Below are positions 26,414 through 36,131 of a stretch of 64,000 nt of DNA, piece after piece. A program made the position numbers and the translations under genes. The stretch is from Arenibacter sp. P308M17 (lineage in GTDB: Bacteria; Bacteroidota; Bacteroidia; Flavobacteriales; Flavobacteriaceae), in NCBI RefSeq assembly GCF_003426735.1, contig NZ_QVON01000001.1, positions 248,001 through 312,000 of the forward strand. Reading direction: 5' to 3'. The notes under the pieces were generated by a model, which did no database searches, had not been told where the DNA came from, and saw only the letters and a list, made by a program, of their open reading frames with translations. The first letter of the stretch is position 1. The number at the start of each line of letters is the position of its first letter.

Positions 26414-27922
26414 TCAGTAACCTGTGTTTTGTTCCAGATTTGGATTATTCTGCATCTCGGAGGTGGGTATGGGGAATAAGAGTTCCCTTGCGGTAAGTGC
26501 CTTATTTGGCAGGTACGAGAAATTATGCCCCACAAAATCTTCCAAAGCATTGGTTTCCGTGTTATATGCCTTTCTCCATCTAACCATGTCGAACCATGTC
26601 TTGTTTTCGAAACTAAGCTCATGGATTCGCTCTATTCGTACCGCTTCCCTAAAGGCATCCTGTGAAAGACCGGTGAGATCGGCAAGCTCGGCACGATCCC
26701 GAACTAGATTGACTGCATCATATGCCTCTGTTGTAGGCCCGCTTTGGGCTTCGTTCGATGCTTCCGCATACATCAACAATACGTCGGCATATCTATAAAT
26801 GCACCAGTTCAAGTCCGATTGGGCACTTCCTTCATTGGCGGTAATATCAAAAAGTTTATAGATATATGGTGCTCCTAGATTGATACTGCTGTTGCGATCG
26901 GCCTCCAAGGAATAGCTTGTAAAATAGAATTGCTTTTCTTCTGCCCTCTTGTCGCCCGTCTCATAAGAATCCACAAAGGCATTTGTTGAAAAGATACCTC
27001 CGGTTTGGTCGGAATAGGCCGAAATTCCCAAGTTATATGGTAAAATCGCTGCTTGCCAGTTACCAGATTGGATACCCGCCGCGAACTGGGTCATAAAGAT
27101 ATATTCCCCTGTATTTTTGGTCGCAGGGTCGTGCAGCTCGTCATAGGTTTCAAAAAGACCAAACTCTTCCGAATCGATCACCTCTTTGGCTTTGGCGGCG
27201 GCAAGTGCGTAATTCTCGGTTTTTTGGAGGGGGTAGCCCGCCATGGTCAGATATACATCTGCCAACAGTGTTTTAATGGCTCCCATAGATACCCTTCCCG
27301 ATGCATCCCTCCAAGGTAAGTTGGCATTTTCCGCATCTGTAAGATCGCTGACAATCAAATCATATACCGCTTCGGGCGACGATTGTTCAGGGTATAACTG
27401 CTCCGAGCCCAAATCTACCGAATTGGTGATAATGGGAATATTCCCGAACATTCTTACCAAACCAAAATAATAGTAGGCCCTAAAGAATTTTGCTGTGGCC
27501 AAATAATTTTCCTTATCGGTCTCATCCATATTTATTTCAGGGATTTTCTCTATGGCCAGATTGGCCCTGGAGATGCCGGAATAATATCCGGTCCAGAAAC
27601 TATTGCCATATCCATTGTCGGAATTGTTAATTAGATCCTTTACCAGGTATATATTGGTAGCCTGTCCCAAAGAGGTATTGGCCAGACCAGTGGCAAACTC
27701 GAGCATTAACCAGGTACCTCCGCCAAATCCACTGCTGGTAATCGGAATCAGGGGTTGGTACAATCCATTAACCGCACTTTCGGCATGTGCAGCCGTGGTA
27801 AAGTAAGTGTCGGTGGTGAAGTTAGACTCATCTTCTTCATCCAAAAAATTACTACAGGCCGTTATACTTGATATTGTGGTTACGACGGCTATAGCTCTTA
27901 TAAAGTTTTTATAGAATTTCAT
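26414..27922 (-). CDS. SusD/RagB-family surface lipoprotein, pair 2
   Basis: This 502-residue SusD protein has a lipoprotein signal ending SITAC (Cys23), an N-terminal FLDEEDESNFTTDTYF stretch and the typical C-terminal CIYRYADVLLMYAEASNEAQ (about 380-399) plus FPIPTSEMQNNPNLEQNTGY ending. It binds glycan or other ligand on the cell surface and delivers it to the SusC partner 20 bp upstream. It is the last gene of the sigma/FecR/SusC/SusD set. Confidence 0.95.
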   Translation of the reverse strand: MKFYKNFIRAIAVVTTISSITACSNFLDEEDESNFTTDTYFTTAAHAESAVNGLYQPLIPITSSGFGGGTWLMLEFATGLANTSLGQATNIYLVKDLINNSDNGYGNSFWTGYYSGISRANLAIEKIPEINMDETDKENYLATAKFFRAYYYFGLVRMFGNIPIITNSVDLGSEQLYPEQSSPEAVYDLIVSDLTDAENANLPWRDASGRVSMGAIKTLLADVYLTMAGYPLQKTENYALAAAKAKEVIDSEEFGLFETYDELHDPATKNTGEYIFMTQFAAGIQSGNWQAAILPYNLGISAYSDQTGGIFSTNAFVDSYETGDKRAEEKQFYFTSYSLEADRNSSINLGAPYIYKLFDITANEGSAQSDLNWCIYRYADVLLMYAEASNEAQSGPTTEAYDAVNLVRDRAELADLTGLSQDAFREAVRIERIHELSFENKTWFDMVRWRKAYNTETNALEDFVGHNFSYLPNKALTARELLFPIPTSEMQNNPNLEQNTGY

Positions 27923-27942
27923 TTTTTTTATCTTTTATATGG

Positions 27943-30900
27943 TTATAGTCCAATATTTAGTCCTAGCATAAAGGTTCGGGGCCTAGGATAATCGTACAGT
28001 GAGAATCCTTGATCAAAAGCGCCACCGCCATTCGAACTTTCAGGGTCATACCCCGGATATTTGGTCGATACAAAAAAGTTCTGCACCGAGGCGTATACCC
28101 TGAAACGATTCAGGTGCAAGCGCTCTACCAATTCCGGTTTGAAGACATAGGACAGCATCAAATTTCTTCCCCTTAAAAAGGAAGCATCCTTTAATTTTCC
28201 TGAATCGTTGTTGGTGTCATATCCGGCCGCAATTGGTCTTATCTGGGCTATATCGGTATCCTGATTGTCCGGGGTCCACGCATTAAGGACGGTCTTGAAG
28301 CTATTGGCAATGGTCTGGCGGTCTTCTGCAGAGTGTTCGTCACGATACATTACACTATTGCCATATTGAAATTGCAGGTCTACCAATAGCTCAAAATTGC
28401 CATACCTAAAGGTATTGGAAAAGGTTCCAAAACCATCCGCAATACCTTTTCCGATGATGGCCCGGTCATCGCTATTGATGGCCCCATCGTTATTAAGGTC
28501 GCGGTATTTGATATCCCCGGGCAATCTGTCGTAGATAGCTGCCTGGGCCGCCTCATCGGTGTTCCATGTGCCCTCATCAATATATCCGAAGAAAGTACCT
28601 AAAGGCTCGCCAACACGGATCAGGGTAGATCCCAAGAAAATATCGGAACCTCCTGAAAGCGCAATTACTTCGTTCTTATTGATTGAAATATTAAAGTTAC
28701 TGCTCCAGCCAAAAAGGTCATTATCAAAATTGACCGTATTCAAATTGATTTCGATACCCTTGTTTTCCAGGCTTCCAACGTTTCTAAACACATTGGTAAA
28801 ACCACTGGAGGAGGGTATGGGCGCATTTAGGAGCATATCCGTGGTCAACTTTCTATATACATCAAGCTCCAGTCCAATGCGATTGTTTAAAAGGCCCAAT
28901 TCAATGCCGGCATCCACTTGTTCTGTTTTCTCCCATTTTAAATCCGGATTGGCCATACGGCCCGCTACGGTATAAGTGGCTAGGGCATCATCTAAAATTA
29001 CCGTTCCATTGGACAGGCCTGCCAAGGCTTGGTAGGCCGGTAGTTCTGAGTTGCCCGTTGCCCCGTAACTGGCCCTGATTTTAAGATTGGAAATGGTTTC
29101 GCTCTCCGAGAGAAAATCCTCTTCGGAAGCCCTCCAGGCCAATGCCGCAGAAGGGAAAAAGGCAAACTGATTTTCCGGTCCAAATTTTGAGGATCCGTCG
29201 GCCCTACCGGTAAGGGTCAACAAATATTTGTTCATGTAGTTATAGTTGACACGCCCAAAATAAGAGTTGAGACCGTAAGCTACCTTGCTCGAAGAGGGAG
29301 CCTGTGGGTTGGAACCTGCACCAAGGTTGTTAAAACCGTAAAAATCATCCGCAAACCCTCTAGTGGATGCTGTTGCGCTGAATTCATCTATATGTTGCCA
29401 GGAAAGCCCTACCATGGCCGTTATGGAATTATTGCTGTCAAAATCCTTGTTATAGGTCAAATAATTTTCAAATTGCCATGAATTATAACGGGAGTTGGCG
29501 ACACTGGCGGCACCATCGGGCATGGCTATATATCTTAGGTCCTTACCTCCGTAATAATCGTTTCTTTGGTTGATAATACTGGTACCTATGGTGGTTCGCA
29601 ATTGAAGGTTTTTATTAAATTCAATATTACCGTAGAAGTTGCCGAGAACGGTCTGGGTCTTAAGGAAGTATCTACGATCGTTGGCAACCGCTACTGGGCT
29701 GCCGCCACCTTCCATTCCTGGATAGTCTATATTGGATCCCCAACTGCCATCTTCATATCGAACGGGGATAATGGGCAAGGCCTCATATACTTGGCGCATG
29801 GTAGTGATACCGCCGCCTCCAAGTTGATCTACCTGCTTTTCGTTTTGGTCGTTGTAGCTCAGGCTGCCTCCAACCCTTAACCAATCGGTTACTTCCGTGT
29901 CCAAAGTAAACCTGCCGGAGTAACGCTTTAGCCAAGATTCCACGATTAATCCTTCTTCATCCCTAAAGCCCATAAATAGCCCGAAATTTGATTTTTGGTT
30001 ACCACCGGTAAAGGAAAGCTGATGGTTTTGGGTAAGGGCCGCCCTAATGGCCTCATCTTGCCAATCGGTATCATATAGGGGGTTGCCGTTGGCGTCAAAA
30101 AGCCTGGGATCGGTCCTCTTTAATCTGGGGTCGGTATATCTTCCCCCGGCCCATCCTTCAGGGTCGAATTTTTCGGCATTGGCATAGGCAATTTCCTCAA
30201 CGCGAAGAAACTCTTCCGAATTCAACAGATCAAGCTTTTTAGGTAAGGTTCCCAAACTGAAATCCACATCGTAATTAAGTCGGGTTTCACCGGTGGTCGT
30301 ACCTTTTTTGGTAGACACCAGTATTACCCCATTGGCGCCCCTGGCTCCATAAATGGCAGTTGCGGAAGCATCCTTTAATACTTCAATGGATTCGATATCA
30401 TTAGGGTTCAGGTAATCTATCGGGGTACTGCCGTTAGGTAAATTCACTGCATTAAGGATTACACCATCAATTACATAAAGGGGAGTATTGGCGATACTTA
30501 CCGAGGTATTGCCACGGATCCGTACTACGGTCCTACCTCCTGGTCGTCCGGAGCCGGAGGTTATGTTTACCCCTGCTACCTTCCCGGCCATGGCCTGGTT
30601 TAAGGAGGCTGCCGGCCTTTCTGCCAACTCTTCGGACTTAATGGAGCCCACAGCCCCGGTTAGGTCACTCTTTTTCTGTGTTCCATAACCGATCAGCACA
30701 ACCTCGTCCAATCCTGCTGCACTTTCCTCCAAGCTAATGGAAACAGAGGATTGCCCATTAAGGGGTACTTCTTTTGAGGCAAAGCCAATATAGCTTATAA
30801 CCAAGGTTGCATTTTCATTGGCCACATCCAGTGAAAAGTTGCCGTCAAAATCGGCCGTAACCCCATTAGTGGTTCCTTTTTCCACGATATTTGCCCCCGG

Positions 30901-31350
30901 TAGGGGGTTGCCGTCCGCATCGGTAATGGTTCCGTTTACGGTATGTTGTTCAATGGGATTATTTACGGGGTCGACAGATTTGCGTATTTTACCCGTTTTT
31001 AATATAATCTGCTTGTTCTTAACGGTAAAATAGATATCTGTTGCTTCAAACATCCTGTCCAAGATATTTGAAATAGGTTCTTTCTTCACATTTACGGAGA
31101 CAGTTCTCTTTAAATTTACCTTTTTATGGTTGTACAGAAACCTGAAATCGGAAAGGGATTCTATTTCCTCAAAAACCTGTTGAACGCTAACGTTATTTAG
31201 GCTTAATGTGATTTTTGTATTCTGGCCATAGGTGTTGGCCTGAATTTTAAATAGAGAAACTATTAGTAATAGGGTCGTTAGTTTCATCTTTAAATGATGT
31301 TTACTTAGCCAATCCGAATGGAAAGGCCCTACTAGATTCAATTTTTTCAT
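27943..31350 (-). CDS. SusC/RagA TonB-dependent transducer with STN domain, pair 2
   Basis: The 1135-residue transporter has an N-terminal signal (Met22 is an alternative start), an STN/secretin-like domain (about 45-118), a carboxypeptidase-regulatory-like domain (about 137-210), plug (about 225-340, with LYVIDGVIL) and a C-terminal barrel. The STN domain contacts a FecR-type anti-sigma factor; here FecR and an ECF sigma gene sit directly upstream. Substrate binding outside would thus release the sigma factor and induce the operon. The substrate is unknown but the fucose locus begins just past the sigma gene. Confidence 0.95.
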   Translation of the reverse strand: MKKLNLVGPFHSDWLSKHHLKMKLTTLLLIVSLFKIQANTYGQNTKITLSLNNVSVQQVFEEIESLSDFRFLYNHKKVNLKRTVSVNVKKEPISNILDRMFEATDIYFTVKNKQIILKTGKIRKSVDPVNNPIEQHTVNGTITDADGNPLPGANIVEKGTTNGVTADFDGNFSLDVANENATLVISYIGFASKEVPLNGQSSVSISLEESAAGLDEVVLIGYGTQKKSDLTGAVGSIKSEELAERPAASLNQAMAGKVAGVNITSGSGRPGGRTVVRIRGNTSVSIANTPLYVIDGVILNAVNLPNGSTPIDYLNPNDIESIEVLKDASATAIYGARGANGVILVSTKKGTTTGETRLNYDVDFSLGTLPKKLDLLNSEEFLRVEEIAYANAEKFDPEGWAGGRYTDPRLKRTDPRLFDANGNPLYDTDWQDEAIRAALTQNHQLSFTGGNQKSNFGLFMGFRDEEGLIVESWLKRYSGRFTLDTEVTDWLRVGGSLSYNDQNEKQVDQLGGGGITTMRQVYEALPIIPVRYEDGSWGSNIDYPGMEGGGSPVAVANDRRYFLKTQTVLGNFYGNIEFNKNLQLRTTIGTSIINQRNDYYGGKDLRYIAMPDGAASVANSRYNSWQFENYLTYNKDFDSNNSITAMVGLSWQHIDEFSATASTRGFADDFYGFNNLGAGSNPQAPSSSKVAYGLNSYFGRVNYNYMNKYLLTLTGRADGSSKFGPENQFAFFPSAALAWRASEEDFLSESETISNLKIRASYGATGNSELPAYQALAGLSNGTVILDDALATYTVAGRMANPDLKWEKTEQVDAGIELGLLNNRIGLELDVYRKLTTDMLLNAPIPSSSGFTNVFRNVGSLENKGIEINLNTVNFDNDLFGWSSNFNISINKNEVIALSGGSDIFLGSTLIRVGEPLGTFFGYIDEGTWNTDEAAQAAIYDRLPGDIKYRDLNNDGAINSDDRAIIGKGIADGFGTFSNTFRYGNFELLVDLQFQYGNSVMYRDEHSAEDRQTIANSFKTVLNAWTPDNQDTDIAQIRPIAAGYDTNNDSGKLKDASFLRGRNLMLSYVFKPELVERLHLNRFRVYASVQNFFVSTKYPGYDPESSNGGGAFDQGFSLYDYPRPRTFMLGLNIGL

Positions 31351-31471
31351 ACTTTTGTAAAGGTTTGGTGATTAAACATTTCGTTTGTTTATATCACTTT
31401 CTTATGCCGGGAAATGCTCCAACATTTTCCGGCTTTTTTTGTGAAAGCGATTTGTCCAGTGTTCCTAATTC

Positions 31472-32719
31472 TCATTTATTGTTCATTGGCGTCTTATTTA
31501 AGTTAGTATTAGTTTCGAGTATAATAATTTTGGAACCTTCGCGTACATATTCAAAGGGAGTATCTTCTTTGAAGGCGTCCATGATTTCTTCAATAGTCTC
31601 ATTTCTAAATGTAGCGGTGTATATTTGATTTTCCAATCTCCCGCTTCTATCTTCTATACTAATATTGAAATGACGTTCCAGTTTTGCCCTAATACTATAA
31701 AAAGGGGAGGCCTTGAATAAAAGATACCCATCTTTCCATGCCGTGTAGATATTGGTGTCCACCTCTTTTACGGTCATGGTATTATTGGTCTTGTTCCATG
31801 CCGCCCTTTGTCCGGGTACCAGTTGGGCCGTAGTATTTGATCCCATGTTGGCCCCTTCCTTGTATAGGACCACGGCCCCTTCTACCAGCACGGTGCTGAT
31901 GTCCTCATCTTCCGGATAGTGAGAAAGGTTAAATTGGGTGCCCAATACCCTTATGTTCATTTCGTCCACGTTTACAATAAATGGATGGGCCTTATCTGTG
32001 GTAACGTCAAAATATGCTTCCCCTTTTAAAAAAACTTTTCTCTCCTGCCCCTTAAGGAAACTGACCGGATATTTAATGGAGCTTCCTGAATTTAATTTTA
32101 CCTTGGTGCCATCGGAGAGGACAAGGTCGAATTCCCGTCCATAGGGAATGTTGAGGGTATTGTAAACCAATTTGTCCTGAGCTTCGGTACTGTTATATTG
32201 TAAAGAGTTTCCCTGCTGTGAAGCCACCAAATTTCCATTGGTAGTGGTAATTTTTCGCTCTCCGTTCAGCGAAATGGTTTCAACAGTACCATTGTCCAAT
32301 TGCAATGTAATTAGCTCGGAATTCGGCTTGTTTTCAATATCTGTTGGAGTGGTAGCGGCTCCCAATGTGTTTTGGTTATAAAAGTAAACACCAATCAGCA
32401 CTAGGAAGGTTGCTGCAATACCGGACCAAAATCCAATATCTGATTGTGGAAAAAATAACCTAACTTTTTTTTTCTTTTCAATACCCTTTATTTTGAAAAG
32501 TATTTTGTTCAATAGAATTTCGGAATCTCCTTTTATTCTTTTCTTGATGGGCAGGTTTCCTATTTTTACATTTTCCCAATGCTTGGCCAAAATTCCGTTC
32601 ATAAGGTCATTTGGATCGGAACTATTGATAAGCTCCATTAAACAATCCAATTCCTTCTCGGAAATGGTATTGTCCACCAATTTTTGGAAGAGCTTCTCCA
32701 ATTTGTTCTTGTTTTGCAT
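31472..32719 (-). CDS. FecR-family anti-sigma factor
   Basis: The 415-residue protein has a cytoplasmic N-terminal part (about 1-95), one membrane helix (about 97-115), a FecR domain (about 150-330, with YGREFDLVLSDGTKVKLNSG) and a C-terminal STN-contacting domain. It holds the ECF sigma factor inactive until the SusC STN domain signals. It is 121 bp before SusC-2 and about 100 bp after the sigma gene, all on the minus strand. Confidence 0.94.
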   Translation of the reverse strand: MQNKNKLEKLFQKLVDNTISEKELDCLMELINSSDPNDLMNGILAKHWENVKIGNLPIKKRIKGDSEILLNKILFKIKGIEKKKKVRLFFPQSDIGFWSGIAATFLVLIGVYFYNQNTLGAATTPTDIENKPNSELITLQLDNGTVETISLNGERKITTTNGNLVASQQGNSLQYNSTEAQDKLVYNTLNIPYGREFDLVLSDGTKVKLNSGSSIKYPVSFLKGQERKVFLKGEAYFDVTTDKAHPFIVNVDEMNIRVLGTQFNLSHYPEDEDISTVLVEGAVVLYKEGANMGSNTTAQLVPGQRAAWNKTNNTMTVKEVDTNIYTAWKDGYLLFKASPFYSIRAKLERHFNISIEDRSGRLENQIYTATFRNETIEEIMDAFKEDTPFEYVREGSKIIILETNTNLNKTPMNNK

Positions 32720-32819
32720 CTATTGTATTTTGATAGCCGTATTATGGGTTGTATAAGTAATACACCTCAAAAATGAAAAAGTCCCAAATTAAATGTATTT
32801 TTTTTACGAAATAGATAAA

Positions 32820-33410
32820 TTAGGCTGGAAGAAGGAGAGCGAATAGAAAAAAATATATGGTGTCTGCCATATGCGGTTTTAATTCTGTCCTGATAATTTG
32901 TAAGGTCTTCCAGAGATGGTTTTTCACCGTTTTTTGGGTTATTCCCAAAAGATCGGCTATTTCCTCATTGCTCTTTCCCTGTTGTTTGGACAAAATGAAG
33001 ATGCTGCGTTTTTGAGTGGGAATGTTTTCCAATATATCATTGACCAAATCCTCATATTCGGCAAGGAGAATAGTGTTTTCGGTTTCCTCGTTTAATAGAC
33101 TAATGTTTTTCCAATATTCCTTTTTTAAGGATTCTTGACAAGCAATACTCCTTAAATAATTGTAGGTTGAATTTTTGGCTATGGTAAATAGAAAGGCATC
33201 AAAAGATTGTCTTGCATCTATGGTTTCTCTTTTTGTCCAAATCTTTATGAATACCTCCTGTAGTATTTCCTCGGAGGCATAATCCGACTTGGTTATGGAA
33301 TGTATAAAATAGTACAGCCTTTTTTCATACAGATCAAATATGGTCTTGAATGCCGCCCTGTTTCCCTTTTTCAGGGAAACAATCAGTTGGTCTAAGGGTT
33401 GTCCTAACAT
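32820..33410 (-). CDS. ECF-type RNA polymerase sigma factor
   Basis: This 196-residue sigma-70 family protein has region 2 (about 20-88, with SEEILQEVFIKIWTKRE) and region 4 (about 125-175, with QGKSNEEIADLLGITQKTVKNHL). The C terminus ends in an unusual hydrophobic tail, IYFFLFALLLP, beyond region 4. It should be controlled by the FecR next to it and drive SusCD-2. No sigma-binding promoter was identified. Confidence 0.94.
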   Translation of the reverse strand: MLGQPLDQLIVSLKKGNRAAFKTIFDLYEKRLYYFIHSITKSDYASEEILQEVFIKIWTKRETIDARQSFDAFLFTIAKNSTYNYLRSIACQESLKKEYWKNISLLNEETENTILLAEYEDLVNDILENIPTQKRSIFILSKQQGKSNEEIADLLGITQKTVKNHLWKTLQIIRTELKPHMADTIYFFLFALLLPA

Positions 33411-33623
33411 TTTACAAGCAATTGAAGGAGTTGGGTTTTGAGTAATTTAAGTTAGTAATTTCCTTAAGAAAAAGGAACCACTTCATGTTAATATCCGAAT
33501 ATATGATGTAATTTCTTTCATTTCAACTAAAATTTACACATTTAGCAATACTTTTTTTGCCAATTATGTATCAGTACAAAAAAAGATGTATATTTATAAT
33601 CTCAATTAAGCCGTTTATTTTTT

Positions 33624-34490
33624 ATGAAATTACACCTTCTTAATAGGGCCAGTTTACAGAATAGTTCCTTTACGGTTACCTATAATAGGTATTCCCATTT
33701 CTTAAAAGTGTGGCATTACCACCCGGAGTTGGAATTGGTTTACATTGCCAAGAGTACCGGTACCCGTTTTATTGGGGATGGAATTGAAAAATTCTCTGAA
33801 GGAGATCTCGTACTTATTGGTAAAAACCTACCTCATATGTGGCTTAATGATGAGATCTATTTTGAGGCCGATTCAGGCCTGGAGTCGGAGGCAATAGCCA
33901 TCCATTTTAAGGAAGATTTTTTAGGGATGGAATTTTTGAATGCCATAGAAATGAAGCCGATATTACAATTGATCAAAAGGGCCGGGCAGGGGATTAAATT
34001 CTCCAATATGGATTCCAGACTTATTGAGAAAATTAAGAAACTTCATAGCCATGAACCTTTTGACAAAACAATAAAGCTTATTGAAATTTTGTACAAATTG
34101 GCAAATCATGAGGAGTATCAGCTATTGTCGAGTCCAGGGTTTTTAAATTCCTTTAACAAGACCGATAATAAAGGGTTGGATGAAATTTATGAGTTTGTCT
34201 TTAAAAATTTCAATCAGCCTATCGGCTCCAAGGATGTGGCGGAGATAGCCAAAATGAATCCTTCTGCCTTTAGTAGGTTTTTTAAGCGTATTCACAGAAA
34301 GACCTTTACCCGTTATTTAAATGAAATTCGAATTGGTTATGCCTGTAAATTGCTGATCGAGAACAAGAATAGCATTACCCCTGTCTGTTATGAATCCGGA
34401 TTTAACAATATTTCAAATTTTAACAGGCACTTTAAGTCCATAACCGGGATGTCGCCTTCAGATTATATTAAACTTCATACTCAAAATTAA
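33624..34490 (+). CDS. AraC-family transcriptional regulator 2
   Basis: The 288-residue regulator has a cupin-type N-terminal domain (HYHPELELVYI, about 31-41) and a C-terminal AraC HTH (about 185-285, with IGSKDVAEIAKMNPSAFSRFFKR and ITPVCYESGFNNISNFNRHFKSITG). It precedes the fuconate dehydratase gene by 104 bp in the same orientation, which makes control of the oxidative fucose genes plausible. It diverges from the ECF sigma gene. Confidence 0.92.
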   Translation: MKLHLLNRASLQNSSFTVTYNRYSHFLKVWHYHPELELVYIAKSTGTRFIGDGIEKFSEGDLVLIGKNLPHMWLNDEIYFEADSGLESEAIAIHFKEDFLGMEFLNAIEMKPILQLIKRAGQGIKFSNMDSRLIEKIKKLHSHEPFDKTIKLIEILYKLANHEEYQLLSSPGFLNSFNKTDNKGLDEIYEFVFKNFNQPIGSKDVAEIAKMNPSAFSRFFKRIHRKTFTRYLNEIRIGYACKLLIENKNSITPVCYESGFNNISNFNRHFKSITGMSPSDYIKLHTQN

Positions 34491-34542
34491 TATGTATCTT
34501 ATTTAATGGCAAAGAAAGTATTGATATTGGTACTTCTTGTGG

Positions 34543-34573
34543 TTGTCATAGATAAGCTTTGGGATTAGTTTTG
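34543..34573 (+). promoter_or_regulatory. Bacteroidota-type promoter for the fucose operon
   Basis: TTG (34543-34545), 20 bp, then TAGTTTTG (34566-34573) matches the -33/-7 pattern TTG-N19-21-TAnnTTTG. It ends 21 bp before the fuconate dehydratase ATG, giving a very short leader. Confidence 0.6.
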
Positions 34574-34594
34574 TTGTGATCAATTTTAAACATA

Positions 34595-35917
34595 ATGAAC
34601 AGTAAAATTATAATTACGGATGTTCTGGTAAAAGATGTCCGATTTCCTACCAGCAAGTCGCTGGATGGTTCTGACGCCATGAATCCGGATCCGGACTATT
34701 CCGCAGCCTATGTAATACTAAAAACCGATCATCCCGACCATCTGGAGGGGCATGGACTGACCTTTACCATTGGAAGGGGTAATGAATTATGTGCAGCTGC
34801 CATCCATTCATTGGCACCCTTGGTAAAAGGAAAATCGTTGGGGAGTTTCACTGCCAATATGGGCGCCTTTTGGAAGATGATTACGGGCGACAGTCAATTG
34901 CGTTGGTTGGGACCTGAAAAAGGAGTGATCCACTTGGCTACAGGAGCTGTGGTAAACGCCGTTTGGGATCTTTATGCCAAAGTAGAAAAGAAACCCTTGT
35001 GGAAACTATTGGCGGACATGACACCCCAAGAATTGGTTTCCTGTATAGATTTCACCTACATCACAGATGCCATTGGCCCTCAGGAAGCTTTGGAACTTTT
35101 GGAATCAAAGGTGGCTACCAAACAGCAGCGGATAGATAATTTATTGGCTAATGGTTATCCTGCCTATACTACTTCAGCAGGGTGGTTGGGATATTCGGAC
35201 GATAAAATGAGGAGATTGTGCAGGGAAGCCAAGGCATCCGGATTTAAGCATATGAAAATAAAGGTAGGATCGGATCTAAAGGACGACATGCGGCGGGCGG
35301 CCATAATCAGGGAAGAGATCGGGACCGACTTAAAACTTATGATGGATGCCAACCAGAAATGGGATGTGGACGAGGCCATTGCCAATATGGCGGAACTTAA
35401 AAAGTTTGATCCATGGTGGATCGAGGAACCCACTAGTCCGGACGATATTTTAGGCCATGCAAAAATAGCAAAAGCCGTTCACCCTATAAAAGTGGCCACT
35501 GGGGAACACTGCCAAAACAGGGTTGTTTTTAAGCAACTTATGCAGGCCAATGCCATTGGTATCTGCCAGATAGATAGCTGTAGGGTTGGAGGGGTAAATG
35601 AAATATTGGCCATCCTTTTAATGGCCGCTAAATTCAATATTCCTGTTTGTCCCCACGCTGGGGGAGTAGGGCTCTGCGAATATGTACAGCACCTTTCTAT
35701 GATAGATTATATCGCTATAAGCGGCTCTATGGAGAATCGGATAATAGAATATGTAGATCATTTGCACGAGCATTTTTATGACCCTGTGGTAATAAGGAAC
35801 GGGGCTTATATGCCGCCTTCCATGCCAGGTTATAGTATCACTATGAAAGAGCAATCCTTGGAGGACTATAGTTTTCCGGAAGGCGTAATTTGGCAGGATG
35901 GGGTCGTAGCCAAATAA
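34595..35917 (+). CDS. L-fuconate dehydratase (enolase superfamily)
   Basis: The 440-residue enzyme matches fuconate dehydratase in length and motifs: K221-x-K223 (KIKV), metal ligands Asp251 (MMDANQ), Glu277 (WIEEPT) and Glu304 (ATGEHC), and His354 in CPHAGG. These sit about three residues from the positions I recall for the Xanthomonas enzyme. It converts L-fuconate to 2-keto-3-deoxy-L-fuconate in the cytoplasm. It opens a long plus-strand run of fucose genes behind a clear promoter. Confidence 0.92.
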   Translation: MNSKIIITDVLVKDVRFPTSKSLDGSDAMNPDPDYSAAYVILKTDHPDHLEGHGLTFTIGRGNELCAAAIHSLAPLVKGKSLGSFTANMGAFWKMITGDSQLRWLGPEKGVIHLATGAVVNAVWDLYAKVEKKPLWKLLADMTPQELVSCIDFTYITDAIGPQEALELLESKVATKQQRIDNLLANGYPAYTTSAGWLGYSDDKMRRLCREAKASGFKHMKIKVGSDLKDDMRRAAIIREEIGTDLKLMMDANQKWDVDEAIANMAELKKFDPWWIEEPTSPDDILGHAKIAKAVHPIKVATGEHCQNRVVFKQLMQANAIGICQIDSCRVGGVNEILAILLMAAKFNIPVCPHAGGVGLCEYVQHLSMIDYIAISGSMENRIIEYVDHLHEHFYDPVVIRNGAYMPPSMPGYSITMKEQSLEDYSFPEGVIWQDGVVAK

Positions 35918-35937
35918 ATGGGAAAAGTATAATAGTA

Positions 35938-36118
35938 AACTACCTCGGGGCAATCCCGATAGTTATAGGGACACGAGGCATTGAAAGTAAATTCAAGTTT
36001 GATTTAGACGTCTGTCTGCCGACAAAGGCAGGTCCGTCCGAACGGATACGGGCGGGCAAGCGTCGGAGCACCTGCCTGCGACAGGCAGGTTTAAATCTCG
36101 ATTATCGAGTATAATTAA
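35938..36118. repeat. Cluster of REP-like hairpins
   Basis: This spacer holds several GC-rich palindromes: ACCTGCCTG-cga-CAGGCAGGT (36070-36090), CTCGATtATCGAG (36097-36109) and imperfect CTCGGGG/CGATAG arms near 35943. CTGCCTG/CAGGCAG hairpins recur at 9416-9436 and 56979-56998. It lies between fuconate dehydratase and the SDR gene and could stabilise or attenuate the mRNA. Confidence 0.6.
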
Positions 36119-36131
36119 TTTAAAATATAAT

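Noticed and set aside
34506-34568. A 20-codon hydrophobic ORF (MAKKVLILVLLVVVIDKLWD) before fuconate dehydratase
   Set aside because: It overlaps the promoter-like TTG-N20-TAGTTTTG and has no ribosome site; chance reading is more likely than a small membrane peptide.
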